From NCBI GenBank assembly GCA_020627785.1, contig JAHDGF010000016.1, positions 24,732-88,731 on the forward strand: 64,000 nucleotides of DNA. Reading direction: 5' to 3'. The position numbers were made by a program, and so were the translations under genes. Every line of letters starts with the position of its first letter. Position 1 is the stretch's first letter. This document shows, piece after piece, positions 10,285 through 18,872 of the stretch. The DNA is from Saprospiraceae bacterium (lineage in GTDB: Bacteria; Bacteroidota; Bacteroidia; Chitinophagales; Saprospiraceae). Below the pieces are notes generated by a model. That model made no database searches. It was not told the origin of the DNA and was given only the letters and a program-made list of their open reading frames with translations.

Positions 10285-10380
10285 ACTGCTTTGGTTTGTT
10301 AGCGTTAATTTAAGCTATTATTCAGTTCTTAACTGTATGAAATTGAATATTTAGTTCGAGGAAATACTGCGAGAAATTCT

Positions 10381-10685
10381 TCAAGACTCATCTTTGCGGG
10401 GAGTGCCCATCAACGCATTAGGTTTTAGGTAAACAAAGTCATTTTTAAAATCTAGAATAAGATTGTTCCCCCTGTATCAAAGTATAGATTTAAGATATCT
10501 GTATTATCCAGAACTGACTTAAAGTAAATGTTGTTTCCTGCGGAGATCGTAAATGATAAGGTGTCTGAAGAGCTAGCAACAATATTTTCCGATGAAAGAG
10601 TCTTAGGGTTAATTTTTGTATTTCTATTGGAATTACAAGCAAATATCAAATTAAGAATTAGGACAGTGGTGATAATTTTATTCAT
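10381..10685 (-). pseudogene. Frameshifted retropepsin-like lipoprotein remnant
   Basis: The open frame from ATG 10685 gives a 77-aa lipoprotein (lipobox IFAC, Cys17) that stops right after YFDTGGTILF at 10452. A DTG in this setting is the catalytic motif of retropepsin-like aspartic proteases. In the third frame the sequence continues as NLILDFKNDFVYLKPNALM up to a TGA at 10381. Adding one G to the G5 run (C5 on the plus strand, 10468-10472) would read DTGGNNLILDFKNDFVYL without a break. Even then the protein is far shorter than a full protease domain, so the gene is degraded or the assembly lost a base. It overlaps the upstream hydrolase stop by 4 nt (ATGA). Confidence 0.65.
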
Positions 10686-11578
10686 CTTTTAGCTTCACCC
10701 AAGATCTTCAATATTTCATTCAAGGCGTTCTTTGATTCTTTCATTATGGGAAGTAAAGGCCAGATGTGCGGCATATTTTCAGCTTCAAATATTTTTGATT
10801 CTACCTTATCATCTTTCAGTTTCTTGATAAATAATTTTTGGTCTGGGTAGGTTATGTCATCTGTTGCTAAAAATAAATGGGTCAGCGGAAAATCTTTAAA
10901 GGAACCATTGATTGGGGATATCAGGGGATGATTTAAATCACCATTGATTGCACACATTTTTTTTGCACTAAGCAGTCCGACTTTAGAAAGCATTGGATCG
11001 ATTGCATCGACTGCATCAATGTCAGGATTGGTCATGCTGGCATCCATGACTGGAGAAATGAGAATGAGCTGCTCAGGTAAAGGTTGTTTGTTTTTTAATA
11101 AACGCTGAACCAAGGTAATTATCAAACTACCACCAACGGAGTCTCCAATTAAAACCACACGTTTTGACGGGTATTTCTGAATCGCAGCTTGATAGACTTG
11201 ATCTATCTGATCTGAAATGAATTCGATGTTGTGCTCTGGGGCTTTGGGGTAATCACACAGCCACAAAGAATGGTCGGTAAACTTGAGCATTTCTTTTATT
11301 GCATTCCAATGAAGCCGAGTAGGACCAGAAATATATGCCCCACCATGGACGTAAATTAAGAGCTTGTCAGAATTGGAGTTTTGTTTGAACTCCGTAATCT
11401 TTGTTTGTGAAACATCAAAGGAATTGAGCCCTTGCTTAATAAAGAAACGACTCTTCACTTCATGCAGATCACCTTTCCTTAGCTTTAGGTAGTCAATGGG
11501 ATCTTTACTAAAGAGTTTTTTAATCCCGTTGACGTTTAAAATAAATTTGACGACTTGGTAAGTAAAATTAGATTTCAT
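10682..11578 (-). CDS. Alpha/beta hydrolase, HSL-like (fold-3) family
   Basis: Cytoplasmic 298-aa esterase/lipase-type hydrolase. The oxyanion-hole motif HGGAY (His78-Gly80), nucleophile elbow GDSVGG (Ser147), an Asp in ATDD (240/241) and the catalytic His in MPHIWPLLP (His271) are all present and spaced as in hormone-sensitive-lipase-like enzymes that act on short acyl esters. ATG start; no signal peptide is evident. The stop codon overlaps the start of the degraded protease-like gene (ATGA), implying they were translationally coupled. Substrate unknown. Confidence 0.85.
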   Translation of the reverse strand: MKSNFTYQVVKFILNVNGIKKLFSKDPIDYLKLRKGDLHEVKSRFFIKQGLNSFDVSQTKITEFKQNSNSDKLLIYVHGGAYISGPTRLHWNAIKEMLKFTDHSLWLCDYPKAPEHNIEFISDQIDQVYQAAIQKYPSKRVVLIGDSVGGSLIITLVQRLLKNKQPLPEQLILISPVMDASMTNPDIDAVDAIDPMLSKVGLLSAKKMCAINGDLNHPLISPINGSFKDFPLTHLFLATDDITYPDQKLFIKKLKDDKVESKIFEAENMPHIWPLLPIMKESKNALNEILKILGEAKR

Positions 11579-11660
11579 GCTAGCATTATTTTTAGCTAAC
11601 CTAGATTAATTTCAGGTCAACTACATTTGCGCTAAGCGTAAAGTAACTACTTATATCAAA

Positions 11661-12347
11661 TTAAAGGTAAAGGTAGATGGATAAGAAATGGGTTAAACTT
11701 CCGCCAAGCACAAAAAAGTGAAAAATGGCATGGTTGAACTTAATTTTCTCAATGCTAAAAAATACAGCGCCGATTGAATACAGAATTCCTCCTGTAAAGA
11801 GCAAGACCAAGGCTGGCGTAGGAAGTGCGGCAGTCAAAGGACTGATGACGAAGAGAATCATCCACCCCATCAATATGTACATCAGAGTAGATATTTTTTT
11901 GTATCTGCCTGTGAAAAATAATTTTAAAATTACTCCTATGAAAGCCACAGACCAAACTATGCCAAAAATCGACCAACCCAAGGCTCCATTCAGAGAGATC
12001 AAGGTGAAGGGCGTATAGCTTCCTGCAATCATTAAAAATATGGCCGCATGATCAAAAATATTGAATCGCCTTCTCCAACGAAGATTCTGTGTACTATGAT
12101 ATAAAGTGGAGGCACCAAATAAGGTGATCAACCCGAAACTATAAATAAGGTAACTGATTAAATGTTTGGGATCATCAATGTGAAAGGACTTTATCAAAAG
12201 GAGGATGGCACCAACAATGCTGGCAATAAAACCAATACCATGTGAAATAATATTGATTTGCTCTTCTCGCTTTGAATAATAATGTACCAACTGTTCTTTA
12301 CTTTTTTTGGCTTTCTCTTCTATAAATTCTAGTGGAGTTTCTAACAT
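11661..12347 (-). CDS. PAQR / hemolysin III-type membrane protein (TrhA family)
   Basis: Integral inner-membrane protein of 228 aa with seven predicted transmembrane segments. Family motifs seen: an N-terminal E-x2-N-x2-SHGIGF (near residue 30), STLYHST after TM2, FDHAAIFLMIAGSYTPF in TM3, and the C-terminal H-x3-H pattern in NHAIFHFFVLGGSLTHF. These His and Asp residues form the metal (zinc) site of the PAQR superfamily, which has hydrolase-like geometry. Bacterial members have been linked to membrane-lipid homeostasis. The intergenic palindrome 122 nt upstream is the only candidate control element. Confidence 0.9.
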   Translation of the reverse strand: MLETPLEFIEEKAKKSKEQLVHYYSKREEQINIISHGIGFIASIVGAILLLIKSFHIDDPKHLISYLIYSFGLITLFGASTLYHSTQNLRWRRRFNIFDHAAIFLMIAGSYTPFTLISLNGALGWSIFGIVWSVAFIGVILKLFFTGRYKKISTLMYILMGWMILFVISPLTAALPTPALVLLFTGGILYSIGAVFFSIEKIKFNHAIFHFFVLGGSLTHFLSIYLYL

Positions 12348-12468
12348 TTCTCTTTAGCTCTTTACCTTCCTTCAAATTGTTAGAATTGAAATCTGGCGGG
12401 TGTTGATAATAGTACGAACAGGAATCTATTTTGTTTTATTCATGAACGCTTATTTTGAAAATTCATAC

Positions 12469-12490
12469 ATATGGTAAAATTTTACCATAT
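12469..12490. promoter_or_regulatory. Perfect 22-bp palindrome (operator or terminator)
   Basis: The 11-base arm ATATGGTAAAA is followed directly by its exact complement TTTTACCATAT. It lies 30 nt past the stop of the DUF6090-type gene and 122 nt before the PAQR gene start, both on the minus strand. There is no strong T-run after it, so a protein-binding operator is as plausible as a terminator. No second copy was noticed in the window. Confidence 0.5.
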
Positions 12491-12519
12491 ACAAGTCTCT
12501 GATAACCAATTATCAATTA

Positions 12520-13212
12520 TTATTCCAAATCTTCTAAACGAGAAATTAAATCTTCAACCTTTTCATGAACTGCCTCATAGCTTTTGGCGGAAAGGGTTCT
12601 ATTGATTGCCATATTATCTAGATATAGCAATAAAGCACTTTTATCTTTTGCGGGTAGTTTGTTAATAGACCGGATTTCAGAAATACTTCCTTTATCATCA
12701 AAGACCATATAATCATAGAGAATCTCACCCATGGGCTTGTAATAATTCATAAAATACTGGCCGGCACTATAGTCCTCTTCTAATTTTTCAATTATCTCAA
12801 AGTAGTAGTCATACAAGGAAATAATTTCTAATCTCAAGGAGTCGTCCCGGATAATTTCTAATCCCTTTGACTTCAAAGATTCGTAGGCTGATCTATTCTG
12901 GATGGATATGTAATCATAAAACAAAGTATTGTAATATTTCCCGATGGTATCTTGTCCTACTTTTTTACCTAGAATAAAATCACGCATGAAGTTAACTTGC
13001 TTCAAAGCATTGGTATGCCCGATCATATTATCGTGTAAATCATTGGCATCTAATTTCAACCCATTCTTGATCTCAAGGATCAATTTATCTGCGGTTTCTC
13101 TTTTGTTTCGTTGTTCATTCCATTTAGAAAAACCAAATGCGAGGGATACACTCAAAAAAATAGCTAAAAATTCATAGACATATTTTTTCCAGTTTATTGT
13201 CCGCTTTGTCAT
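12520..13212 (-). CDS. DUF6090-type membrane-anchored protein
   Basis: 230-aa protein with one N-terminal membrane helix (about 12-28, YEFLAIFLSVSLAFGFS) followed at once by KWNEQRNKRETADKL, the signature arrangement of DUF6090 proteins found widely in Bacteroidota. The rest is predicted helical and probably coiled (many Leu/Lys/Glu). The family has no known function; members often occur singly or in small tandem groups. ATG start. The gene stands alone here, with about 170 nt to the next gene downstream and a divergent small lipoprotein upstream. Confidence 0.75.
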   Translation of the reverse strand: MTKRTINWKKYVYEFLAIFLSVSLAFGFSKWNEQRNKRETADKLILEIKNGLKLDANDLHDNMIGHTNALKQVNFMRDFILGKKVGQDTIGKYYNTLFYDYISIQNRSAYESLKSKGLEIIRDDSLRLEIISLYDYYFEIIEKLEEDYSAGQYFMNYYKPMGEILYDYMVFDDKGSISEIRSINKLPAKDKSALLLYLDNMAINRTLSAKSYEAVHEKVEDLISRLEDLE

Positions 13213-13408
13213 TTCAGATTGTTTTTATTTACTCAAGATAAGAGTAATTCTAGTATTGATGGAATGAATCCAAATCTGTATAAATCATGATAAAAGACAT
13301 TTATGAATCATCTCGCTAGTCGCATTAAACATATAATATACTATCTTATACCCTATTCTGAAGACAAATTCCAACAGCTTGCGTTCTCAATAAGAAACAA
13401 CGAAGACC

Positions 13409-13801
13409 ATGAAATTCATAAAAATCACTTTACTTTTTCTCGTACCATTTTTTGTCATGTCGTGTGAAAAAGATGAACCAACGAAAATGGTCTTTTCCTG
13501 CGAACAAGAAAATTGGGTTGGTATATATTCAGGTCATGAGGAATGTGATGAAGAGATTCCCGATTTCTCAATCATCGAACGCACCCTTATGATGGGAAAT
13601 GATATGGACGAATTTATCTACAATGGAAGTGTTATTTCATTCGAAGAATGCCAGGCTGAAGTTTTACTTTTTGACTCTTTGGCCAACTTACCAAAAACAA
13701 TAAGTTTTGAATTATTACCTGGAGATAGCATTTTCATCGTAAGCACGATTGATGTCCCAAGCTTTGGACCAATCAGCTGCAGATTTTGGGGTAGCAAATA
13801 A
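13409..13801 (+). CDS. Small lipoprotein, unknown function
   Basis: 130-aa precursor with a lipobox ending at MSC (Cys19) and a predicted beta-rich mature part containing five cysteines (for example FSCEQENW, EECDEE, FEECQAE, ISCRFWG), which could form disulfides. I do not recognise the family; proteins of this size and pattern with an opening EKDEP are common in Bacteroidota as orphan lipoproteins. The gene is divergent from the DUF6090-type gene and is followed by a hairpin that fits a terminator. Confidence 0.7.
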   Translation: MKFIKITLLFLVPFFVMSCEKDEPTKMVFSCEQENWVGIYSGHEECDEEIPDFSIIERTLMMGNDMDEFIYNGSVISFEECQAEVLLFDSLANLPKTISFELLPGDSIFIVSTIDVPSFGPISCRFWGSK

Positions 13802-13826
13802 CACTTGAATGTATTCATGCATTAAA

Positions 13827-13865
13827 GTGGGTGAATTAGAAAATGAGAATTTCTAATTCACCTAC
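13827..13865. terminator. Stem-loop after the small lipoprotein gene
   Basis: A perfect 13-bp stem, GGTGAATTAGAAA (13830-13842) with TTTCTAATTCACC (13850-13862), closes a 7-nt loop. It extends to 16 bp with one G-T pair. It begins about 25 nt after the stop codon of the plus-strand lipoprotein gene. The following T-run is weak (ACATAATTTT), so intrinsic termination is likely but not certain. Confidence 0.6.
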
Positions 13866-14092
13866 ATAATTTTAATGGGCAGTCAATGCATATTACGATG
13901 CATTTGGCAAAATGAATGTTCCTTTACTAACCGTAGCTGTTTAAGTTGTTCTATTGTTAATGGCTAGAGGTTTGAGATTTTTCAGGAAACAATCAGGACC
14001 ATTGATTGATGTTTGTGTTATCAAATAAAATCAACAACAATCCCAATATTCATATTTCAATATCAAAGTTAAAAATCAGGATAAAGCTTAAG

Positions 14093-14110
14093 CCTATACT
14101 TTAGTATAGG
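14093..14110. promoter_or_regulatory. Inverted repeat IR1, candidate regulator-binding site
   Basis: CCTATACTTTAGTATAGG: 7-bp arms around a 4-nt core. It lies 50 nt beyond the stop codon of the response regulator gene. The same sequence in reverse complement (IR2) lies before the histidine kinase gene, and a 16-bp version (IR3) occurs at 31883-31898. The symmetric shape suits binding by a dimeric LuxR-type regulator; a role as an RNA hairpin is also possible here. Confidence 0.5.
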
Positions 14111-14159
14111 AAAAGGTTTGAATGAGGATGAACTTCTAGAGAATTGAAATTCTGAATAT

Positions 14160-14756
14160 TTAGTTGGTGACCTTTTTTATGGCTGAGGTTCGATTTTTTA
14201 CATCTAGTTTTTCATAGATGTTTTTCGAATGGAACTTTATGGTACTCAGAGACAAGAATTGTTTTTTTGCAATTTGTGCGTTGGTTAAACCTTCTTTTAT
14301 ATCTATAAGAACTTCAAATTCTTTTTTGCTTAATGGAATATTTGCAATTCCATTTACCTTTTCTAAATCTAACTTCTTTGAGTGCTTTCGAAACTCGTAA
14401 TTATACATACCAATAACGATGCTAGAAATTAGGTCATTTTCCTTAAAAGGTTTTACGATATATGCGCAGGGATTTACTTCTTTTGCTCGGTTTAAGGTAT
14501 CAACATCAGAATGGGCGGTAAGAAAAACGAGCGGGATGTCATATTTTTCTTTGACAATAGCCGCAAGTTCAATTCCGTCTTTATGGCCATCAATATTAAT
14601 ATCCATAATTATAAGCTCAGGGTTCCTAGAGTAAAAGTATTCCTGAGCAGATTCACTATCATGCGCAATACCTACGACCGTATATTGATTGTTGACCAAG
14701 ACATTTTCTATGTGTCTTGCAATCATCACCTCATCTTCTACAATTAAGACTTTCAA
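14160..14756 (-). CDS. Response regulator, REC plus LuxR-type HTH
   Basis: 198-aa DNA-binding partner of the kinase encoded 11 nt upstream. The receiver domain (1-115) has the acidic pair in VEDE, phospho-acceptor Asp52 (IIMDINIDG), Thr80 (FLTAHSD) and Lys102 (VKPF). The C-terminal GerE/LuxR helix-turn-helix spans about 141-198 with PLSKKEFEVL, KEGLTNAQIAKK and LSLSTIKFHSKNIYEKLDV. The start must be TTG at 14756 since the first strand (KVLIVEDE) begins there and no ATG precedes it in frame. Phosphorylation is expected to promote dimer binding to inverted repeats; the repeats IR1 and IR2 that bracket this operon are the obvious candidates. Confidence 0.93.
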   Translation of the reverse strand: MKVLIVEDEVMIARHIENVLVNNQYTVVGIAHDSESAQEYFYSRNPELIIMDINIDGHKDGIELAAIVKEKYDIPLVFLTAHSDVDTLNRAKEVNPCAYIVKPFKENDLISSIVIGMYNYEFRKHSKKLDLEKVNGIANIPLSKKEFEVLIDIKEGLTNAQIAKKQFLSLSTIKFHSKNIYEKLDVKNRTSAIKKVTN

Positions 14757-14767
14757 CGTATAAAAAT

Positions 14768-16897
14768 TTATGCGGCTAATTTATAATTCTGAATTCTTAA
14801 TTGCATGACAAAACCATCTTCATAATTTATTTTGATTTCTGCCTTTAGCTTTTTCGCAAAAGCCTTAATCAATTCATAACCAAAGGAATTCCCTTCGATT
14901 TCATCCATGCTTTTGACACCCACACCATTGTCACCAACTTCGAGCAAGAGTGTTTCATCTACTTCTTTTAATATAACTTTAATTTTTCCTTTTCGCCCAT
15001 TTGCGAAAGCGTGCTTCAGGGAATTGCTCACTAACTCATTCGTAATTAATCCTAGAGGCACCATTGTGTCAACATCTAACATCATAGGCATCACATCTAA
15101 TTCCAATCCAATCTCCTCTTCTGAAATATTATAGGAATCAAATAAGTGATCCACAACCTGCTCAAAATAGTCTTGAGTACTTACCCCCTTGAAATTATCT
15201 GTCTGATAAAGGTCCTGATGAATCAGCGCCATAGACTGAACACGATCTTGTCCCTGCTTTAAAGCATCGATCGCACTATCATCAGAAACATATCGCCCTT
15301 GTAGGGCCAACAAAGAAGATACCACTTGAAGGTTGTTTTTTACACGGTGATGAATTTCTTGGAGTAAAATTCTCTTTTCGTCATCTGCTTGTTGAATGAT
15401 CTCATTCTTAAGATTAATCTTTTTATACAACCAGAATAACACCGTGCTTATCAAAACAAAAGCCATTAAACCAATTCCAAAAATCCAATTCCTTCTTTTG
15501 GAAGAAAGAAGTTTAAGCCTTGTAATTTCGTTTTCAGAACTTAAGAGTGCGATCTCTTTTTCAAATTCAGCTTTCTGGAATCTAGTTTCCGCATCTTGAA
15601 CTAAAACTAACTGCTGTATTTGATACAAAGAATCATCCAACAATTTTTCTTTTTCAAATTCAACCAAGGCCTTTTCATATTCCCCTTGAGCCTTATAATA
15701 TTTTCCAGAATAATTTCTGTAAGTACGCTTTAATCCTAGATCTTCATTTGTTTCTAAAATCTCTTCGATACCTGAAATTTCTTCCTTAAGCTTTGAAAAT
15801 TGAGCAGTTTTAAAATAGTAATCACATCTATTTTTAGCATAATTTATTTTCGCACTGAAGTTTGGTTCTGCTATTCCAGCTTCAGGGACTTTAGAGAAAT
15901 TAAGATCCAAGGAATCCATATGAATTTTTGCTGAAGCCAAATCATCTTCTTTTAAACTTTTGGCTAACATTCCAATCATAACCAATGCCTTTTGCTGGCT
16001 CATCTCACTTTGCGTGGTATAAAATTGATATGATTTTTCATATAACTCTTCTGCCTCAGCGTCAAAATCCATCGCATCTAAATTTCTAGCATGCAAAAAG
16101 TAATAGTAGTTCCTGAACTTATCACTCACAACTAAATCAATCAACTCGATGATTCTCGAACTATAAGCTAAAGCTTGAGGATAGTTCTGATATTCAAAAT
16201 AAATGGAATTTATATTATTCAACATGTTGATCACCAAGATGTACCTTGGTGTTCCTTTCCGATAATAAGGAATGGCTTCTTGAAAATATTGCAAAGATTT
16301 AGCTGGCAATCCTTGTCTTTGAGAAATAGATCCTAAGTGTCTTAAAATCAAGGGAATTTTCACACTATCTTTTGCAGCATGATAATATTCCAAAGCTACG
16401 AGGTGCTTCTTGGTTGCTTCTTCATAAGCTCCCTCTTGTTCCTTAAAATATGCAGGAAAATAAAAGGCTGTACCCATCACATAGGAAGGTACATTCTTTC
16501 CACCTTTAATGATTTCACAAACACTATCTACCCTGGCCTCATCCTTAATATAGAAGTAGCTTGAAGCTAAATTATCTAGCGCCAAATAGTGTAAGCTATC
16601 TTGTTGGTTTTCTTTAGCAAGTTTAGCCAATCTTTCATAAATTTTTCGAGAGTTTATGAAATCACCTCTGAATTCATATTGAATGGCTAGGTTTTTTTCC
16701 TGGTGGTATTGTTCTTCGAAATCACCAGCATCTTGCGCAAGTTTGACTACTTCTTTTAAACTATCTATGTTCTTAAGGTAATGACCATGCTGTGAAAAAA
16801 GATGAGAGCCAAAAAGTTGAATTGCTACTATAACAATAAGGGTTTTCCATAAGGAAGGTGCCTCCAAAAGATAGGATTTGGTTGAAGTGTTATACAT
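14768..16897 (-). CDS. TPR-containing histidine kinase (HisKA_2 type)
   Basis: 709-aa sensor kinase. After a signal-like hydrophobic start, residues about 40-430 form TPR helices; a coiled segment follows, then one transmembrane helix (WIFGIGLMAFVLISTVLFWLY, about 470-490). The HisKA_2 box EIHHRVKNNLQ holds the phospho-accepting His (516 or 517); the ATPase domain has NELVSNSLKH (N box near 620-625), GDNGVG (near 655) and FGYELI. The TPR part would face the periplasm and sense a ligand or protein. The response regulator follows after 11 nt. The inverted repeat IR2 lies 66-83 nt before the ATG, consistent with autoregulation. Confidence 0.92.
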   Translation of the reverse strand: MYNTSTKSYLLEAPSLWKTLIVIVAIQLFGSHLFSQHGHYLKNIDSLKEVVKLAQDAGDFEEQYHQEKNLAIQYEFRGDFINSRKIYERLAKLAKENQQDSLHYLALDNLASSYFYIKDEARVDSVCEIIKGGKNVPSYVMGTAFYFPAYFKEQEGAYEEATKKHLVALEYYHAAKDSVKIPLILRHLGSISQRQGLPAKSLQYFQEAIPYYRKGTPRYILVINMLNNINSIYFEYQNYPQALAYSSRIIELIDLVVSDKFRNYYYFLHARNLDAMDFDAEAEELYEKSYQFYTTQSEMSQQKALVMIGMLAKSLKEDDLASAKIHMDSLDLNFSKVPEAGIAEPNFSAKINYAKNRCDYYFKTAQFSKLKEEISGIEEILETNEDLGLKRTYRNYSGKYYKAQGEYEKALVEFEKEKLLDDSLYQIQQLVLVQDAETRFQKAEFEKEIALLSSENEITRLKLLSSKRRNWIFGIGLMAFVLISTVLFWLYKKINLKNEIIQQADDEKRILLQEIHHRVKNNLQVVSSLLALQGRYVSDDSAIDALKQGQDRVQSMALIHQDLYQTDNFKGVSTQDYFEQVVDHLFDSYNISEEEIGLELDVMPMMLDVDTMVPLGLITNELVSNSLKHAFANGRKGKIKVILKEVDETLLLEVGDNGVGVKSMDEIEGNSFGYELIKAFAKKLKAEIKINYEDGFVMQLRIQNYKLAA

Positions 16898-16962
16898 GAT
16901 TTTAGCTCGTGTACCTAAGATAAGGAAATTGATTAAAATTAAAAGATAAAAGCAATATGGAA

Positions 16963-16980
16963 CCTATACTAAAGTATAGG
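16963..16980. promoter_or_regulatory. Inverted repeat IR2 between kinase and LRR genes
   Basis: CCTATACTAAAGTATAGG, the exact reverse complement of IR1. It sits in the divergent intergenic region, 66 nt upstream of the histidine kinase ATG and about 184 nt upstream of the LRR gene ATG, so it could control both directions. Together with IR1 it brackets the two-component operon. Confidence 0.6.
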
Positions 16981-17163
16981 ATTATGAGATAAGAATAACG
17001 GTTACAGGTAATGAGTTGGAAGAATCAGCAGGAAATAATTAGTTATAATATCAACATCAACGAATGCTTGCTCATGATGGTTAAATTAAAACTACACTTT
17101 AGTACAGCTAATAAAACGATCAAAGCTCTTAACCTTGCAGCGCAAATTCCAAAAAAAATCATT

Positions 17164-18744
17164 ATGAAAATCAGAACTATTCTAGCTGCATCCATGCTCC
17201 TTGCTTTAACATCAACCCAACTTAAAGCACAAACACTAAACGCAGACTCTTTAATATTAGTGGCAATTTACACCGCGACTGGAGGAAGTGATTGGACTAA
17301 AAATGAGAACTGGCTTACTGGCCCTATTGACACTTGGCAAGGAATTACGGTCGAGGAAAATCGAGTGACGGGTGTAAGATTTGATCAAAGTGGATTGAAT
17401 GATAGTGTACCAAATGAAATATTTAATCTCACAGCTCTTAAGGATTTATACTTATTTGGCACGGTAGGAAAGGTGGATGATGGGATTAGAAATTTGACAC
17501 AATTAGAAAGATTATACTTTTCCAATTGGGCTTTAAATTTTCAACCAGAAACGCTTTGTGAATTTCCGAATCTCACACAACTTACATTACTTAATTGCCA
17601 AGGCTTTAGTAACATACCAATTTGCTTGACCCAAAAATCATTAACACGATTAAGTTTATCAAGAATGGACCTTGAGGGAGATTCAAATTTATTATCTGCC
17701 TTAGCCAGTATTCCGACGTTGGATAGGCTTAACCTCAGTGGCAATAAAATTACTGGTGAAATAGCTGAAGAATTATGTCAAAGTAACTTAGTAGTCCTAA
17801 ATCTTGCAGATAACCAATTGACCGGAGTGATCCCTGAATGCCTCAATCAAAATGGAACTTTAAGTCAAATATTCTTGGAGAGGAATCAACTCACAGGTGA
17901 AATACCAACGGAAATATTTAAAGAAGGATTGCAAATATTTAATGTCAGTTACAACCAACTCATGGACACCATGGATGATTGGATTCAAAAACCCTCGAGT
18001 CTATATTCAGTGAACTTATCCAATAATTTATTGAACGGAGAAATTAATGGAACTTTTATTGGTAATAATATCACTACGCTTGATGCAGCGAAAAATAATT
18101 TTAGTGGCGTGAGTAATATTGCTGAAGATTTAACAATCAGAGTATTAAAAGTAGATGGAAATAAGCTATACTTTGACGACCTACAGAAGTTTCCTATACC
18201 AACACAAACTTTCACTTACAATAATCAACAGCCGGTAAATGAAACGCTGGAAATGACAATCAATGAAGGAGAAGATTTTACCATAACCATGGAAGATGTT
18301 GGTGATTCTTTCACCAAATATCAATGGTATTTGAATGATCAAATTTTAAACGAAGAGACAAGTAGAAATCTAACTCTATTATCCGTTGACTTGGATAACG
18401 AAGGGTCTTATTCTTGTGAAGCTACGCACGATGACTTTCCTGATCTCCTTCTCTATCGTAACCCCGTAGAACTGACCATTGATTTATCCAATTCAAGTTT
18501 AGAGACAAAGATCCCGCATGTTGAATTCTACCCCAACCCTGCTTCAAACATTTTGAATTTCAAAACAGAAATTCAAGGATTAAATGAAATTAGAATTATT
18601 GATTTTGTTGGAAATCTGATATCTGTTGCTTCATACAACGAATATATTGATACCAGTCATTTGCCGGAAGGCGCATACATTATTGAACTTGTCTCAAAAG
18701 ATCATGGAATCGTTCTTTCAGAAAAACTTATAATCTCTAAATAA
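17164..18744 (+). CDS. Secreted LRR and Ig-like protein with T9SS sorting domain
   Basis: Exported surface protein of about 526 aa. The open frame runs from 17011, but ATG 17164 gives a clean signal peptide (KIRTILAASMLLALTSTQLKAQ region), so this start is chosen. The N-terminal GGSDWTKNENW followed by leucine-rich repeats (for example LDRLNLSGNKITGEI, LVVLNLADNQLTGVI) matches the plant-like LRR domain often seen in Bacteroidota. An Ig-like domain follows (YQWYLNDQ, DNEGSYSCEA), then a T9SS domain (EFYPNPASN to the C-terminus). The likely job is adhesion or ligand recognition at the cell surface. It diverges from the two-component operon with IR2 in between, so it is a possible target of that system. 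Confidence 0.88.
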   Translation: MKIRTILAASMLLALTSTQLKAQTLNADSLILVAIYTATGGSDWTKNENWLTGPIDTWQGITVEENRVTGVRFDQSGLNDSVPNEIFNLTALKDLYLFGTVGKVDDGIRNLTQLERLYFSNWALNFQPETLCEFPNLTQLTLLNCQGFSNIPICLTQKSLTRLSLSRMDLEGDSNLLSALASIPTLDRLNLSGNKITGEIAEELCQSNLVVLNLADNQLTGVIPECLNQNGTLSQIFLERNQLTGEIPTEIFKEGLQIFNVSYNQLMDTMDDWIQKPSSLYSVNLSNNLLNGEINGTFIGNNITTLDAAKNNFSGVSNIAEDLTIRVLKVDGNKLYFDDLQKFPIPTQTFTYNNQQPVNETLEMTINEGEDFTITMEDVGDSFTKYQWYLNDQILNEETSRNLTLLSVDLDNEGSYSCEATHDDFPDLLLYRNPVELTIDLSNSSLETKIPHVEFYPNPASNILNFKTEIQGLNEIRIIDFVGNLISVASYNEYIDTSHLPEGAYIIELVSKDHGIVLSEKLIISK

Positions 18745-18872
18745 AGCATAAATATTTTCCACTCTTATTCAAAAGTATCTATCACTGAAAATATTTATTT
18801 CTTGGTCAAATTTGATTCTACGTAAGGTATTGCAAAAATTAATCTGAGTGTATTATGAAAATAAACTGATGA

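Noticed and set aside
11725..12018. Plus-strand frame antisense to the PAQR gene
   Set aside because: It is a shadow of the seven-helix gene with no independent start signal or motif.
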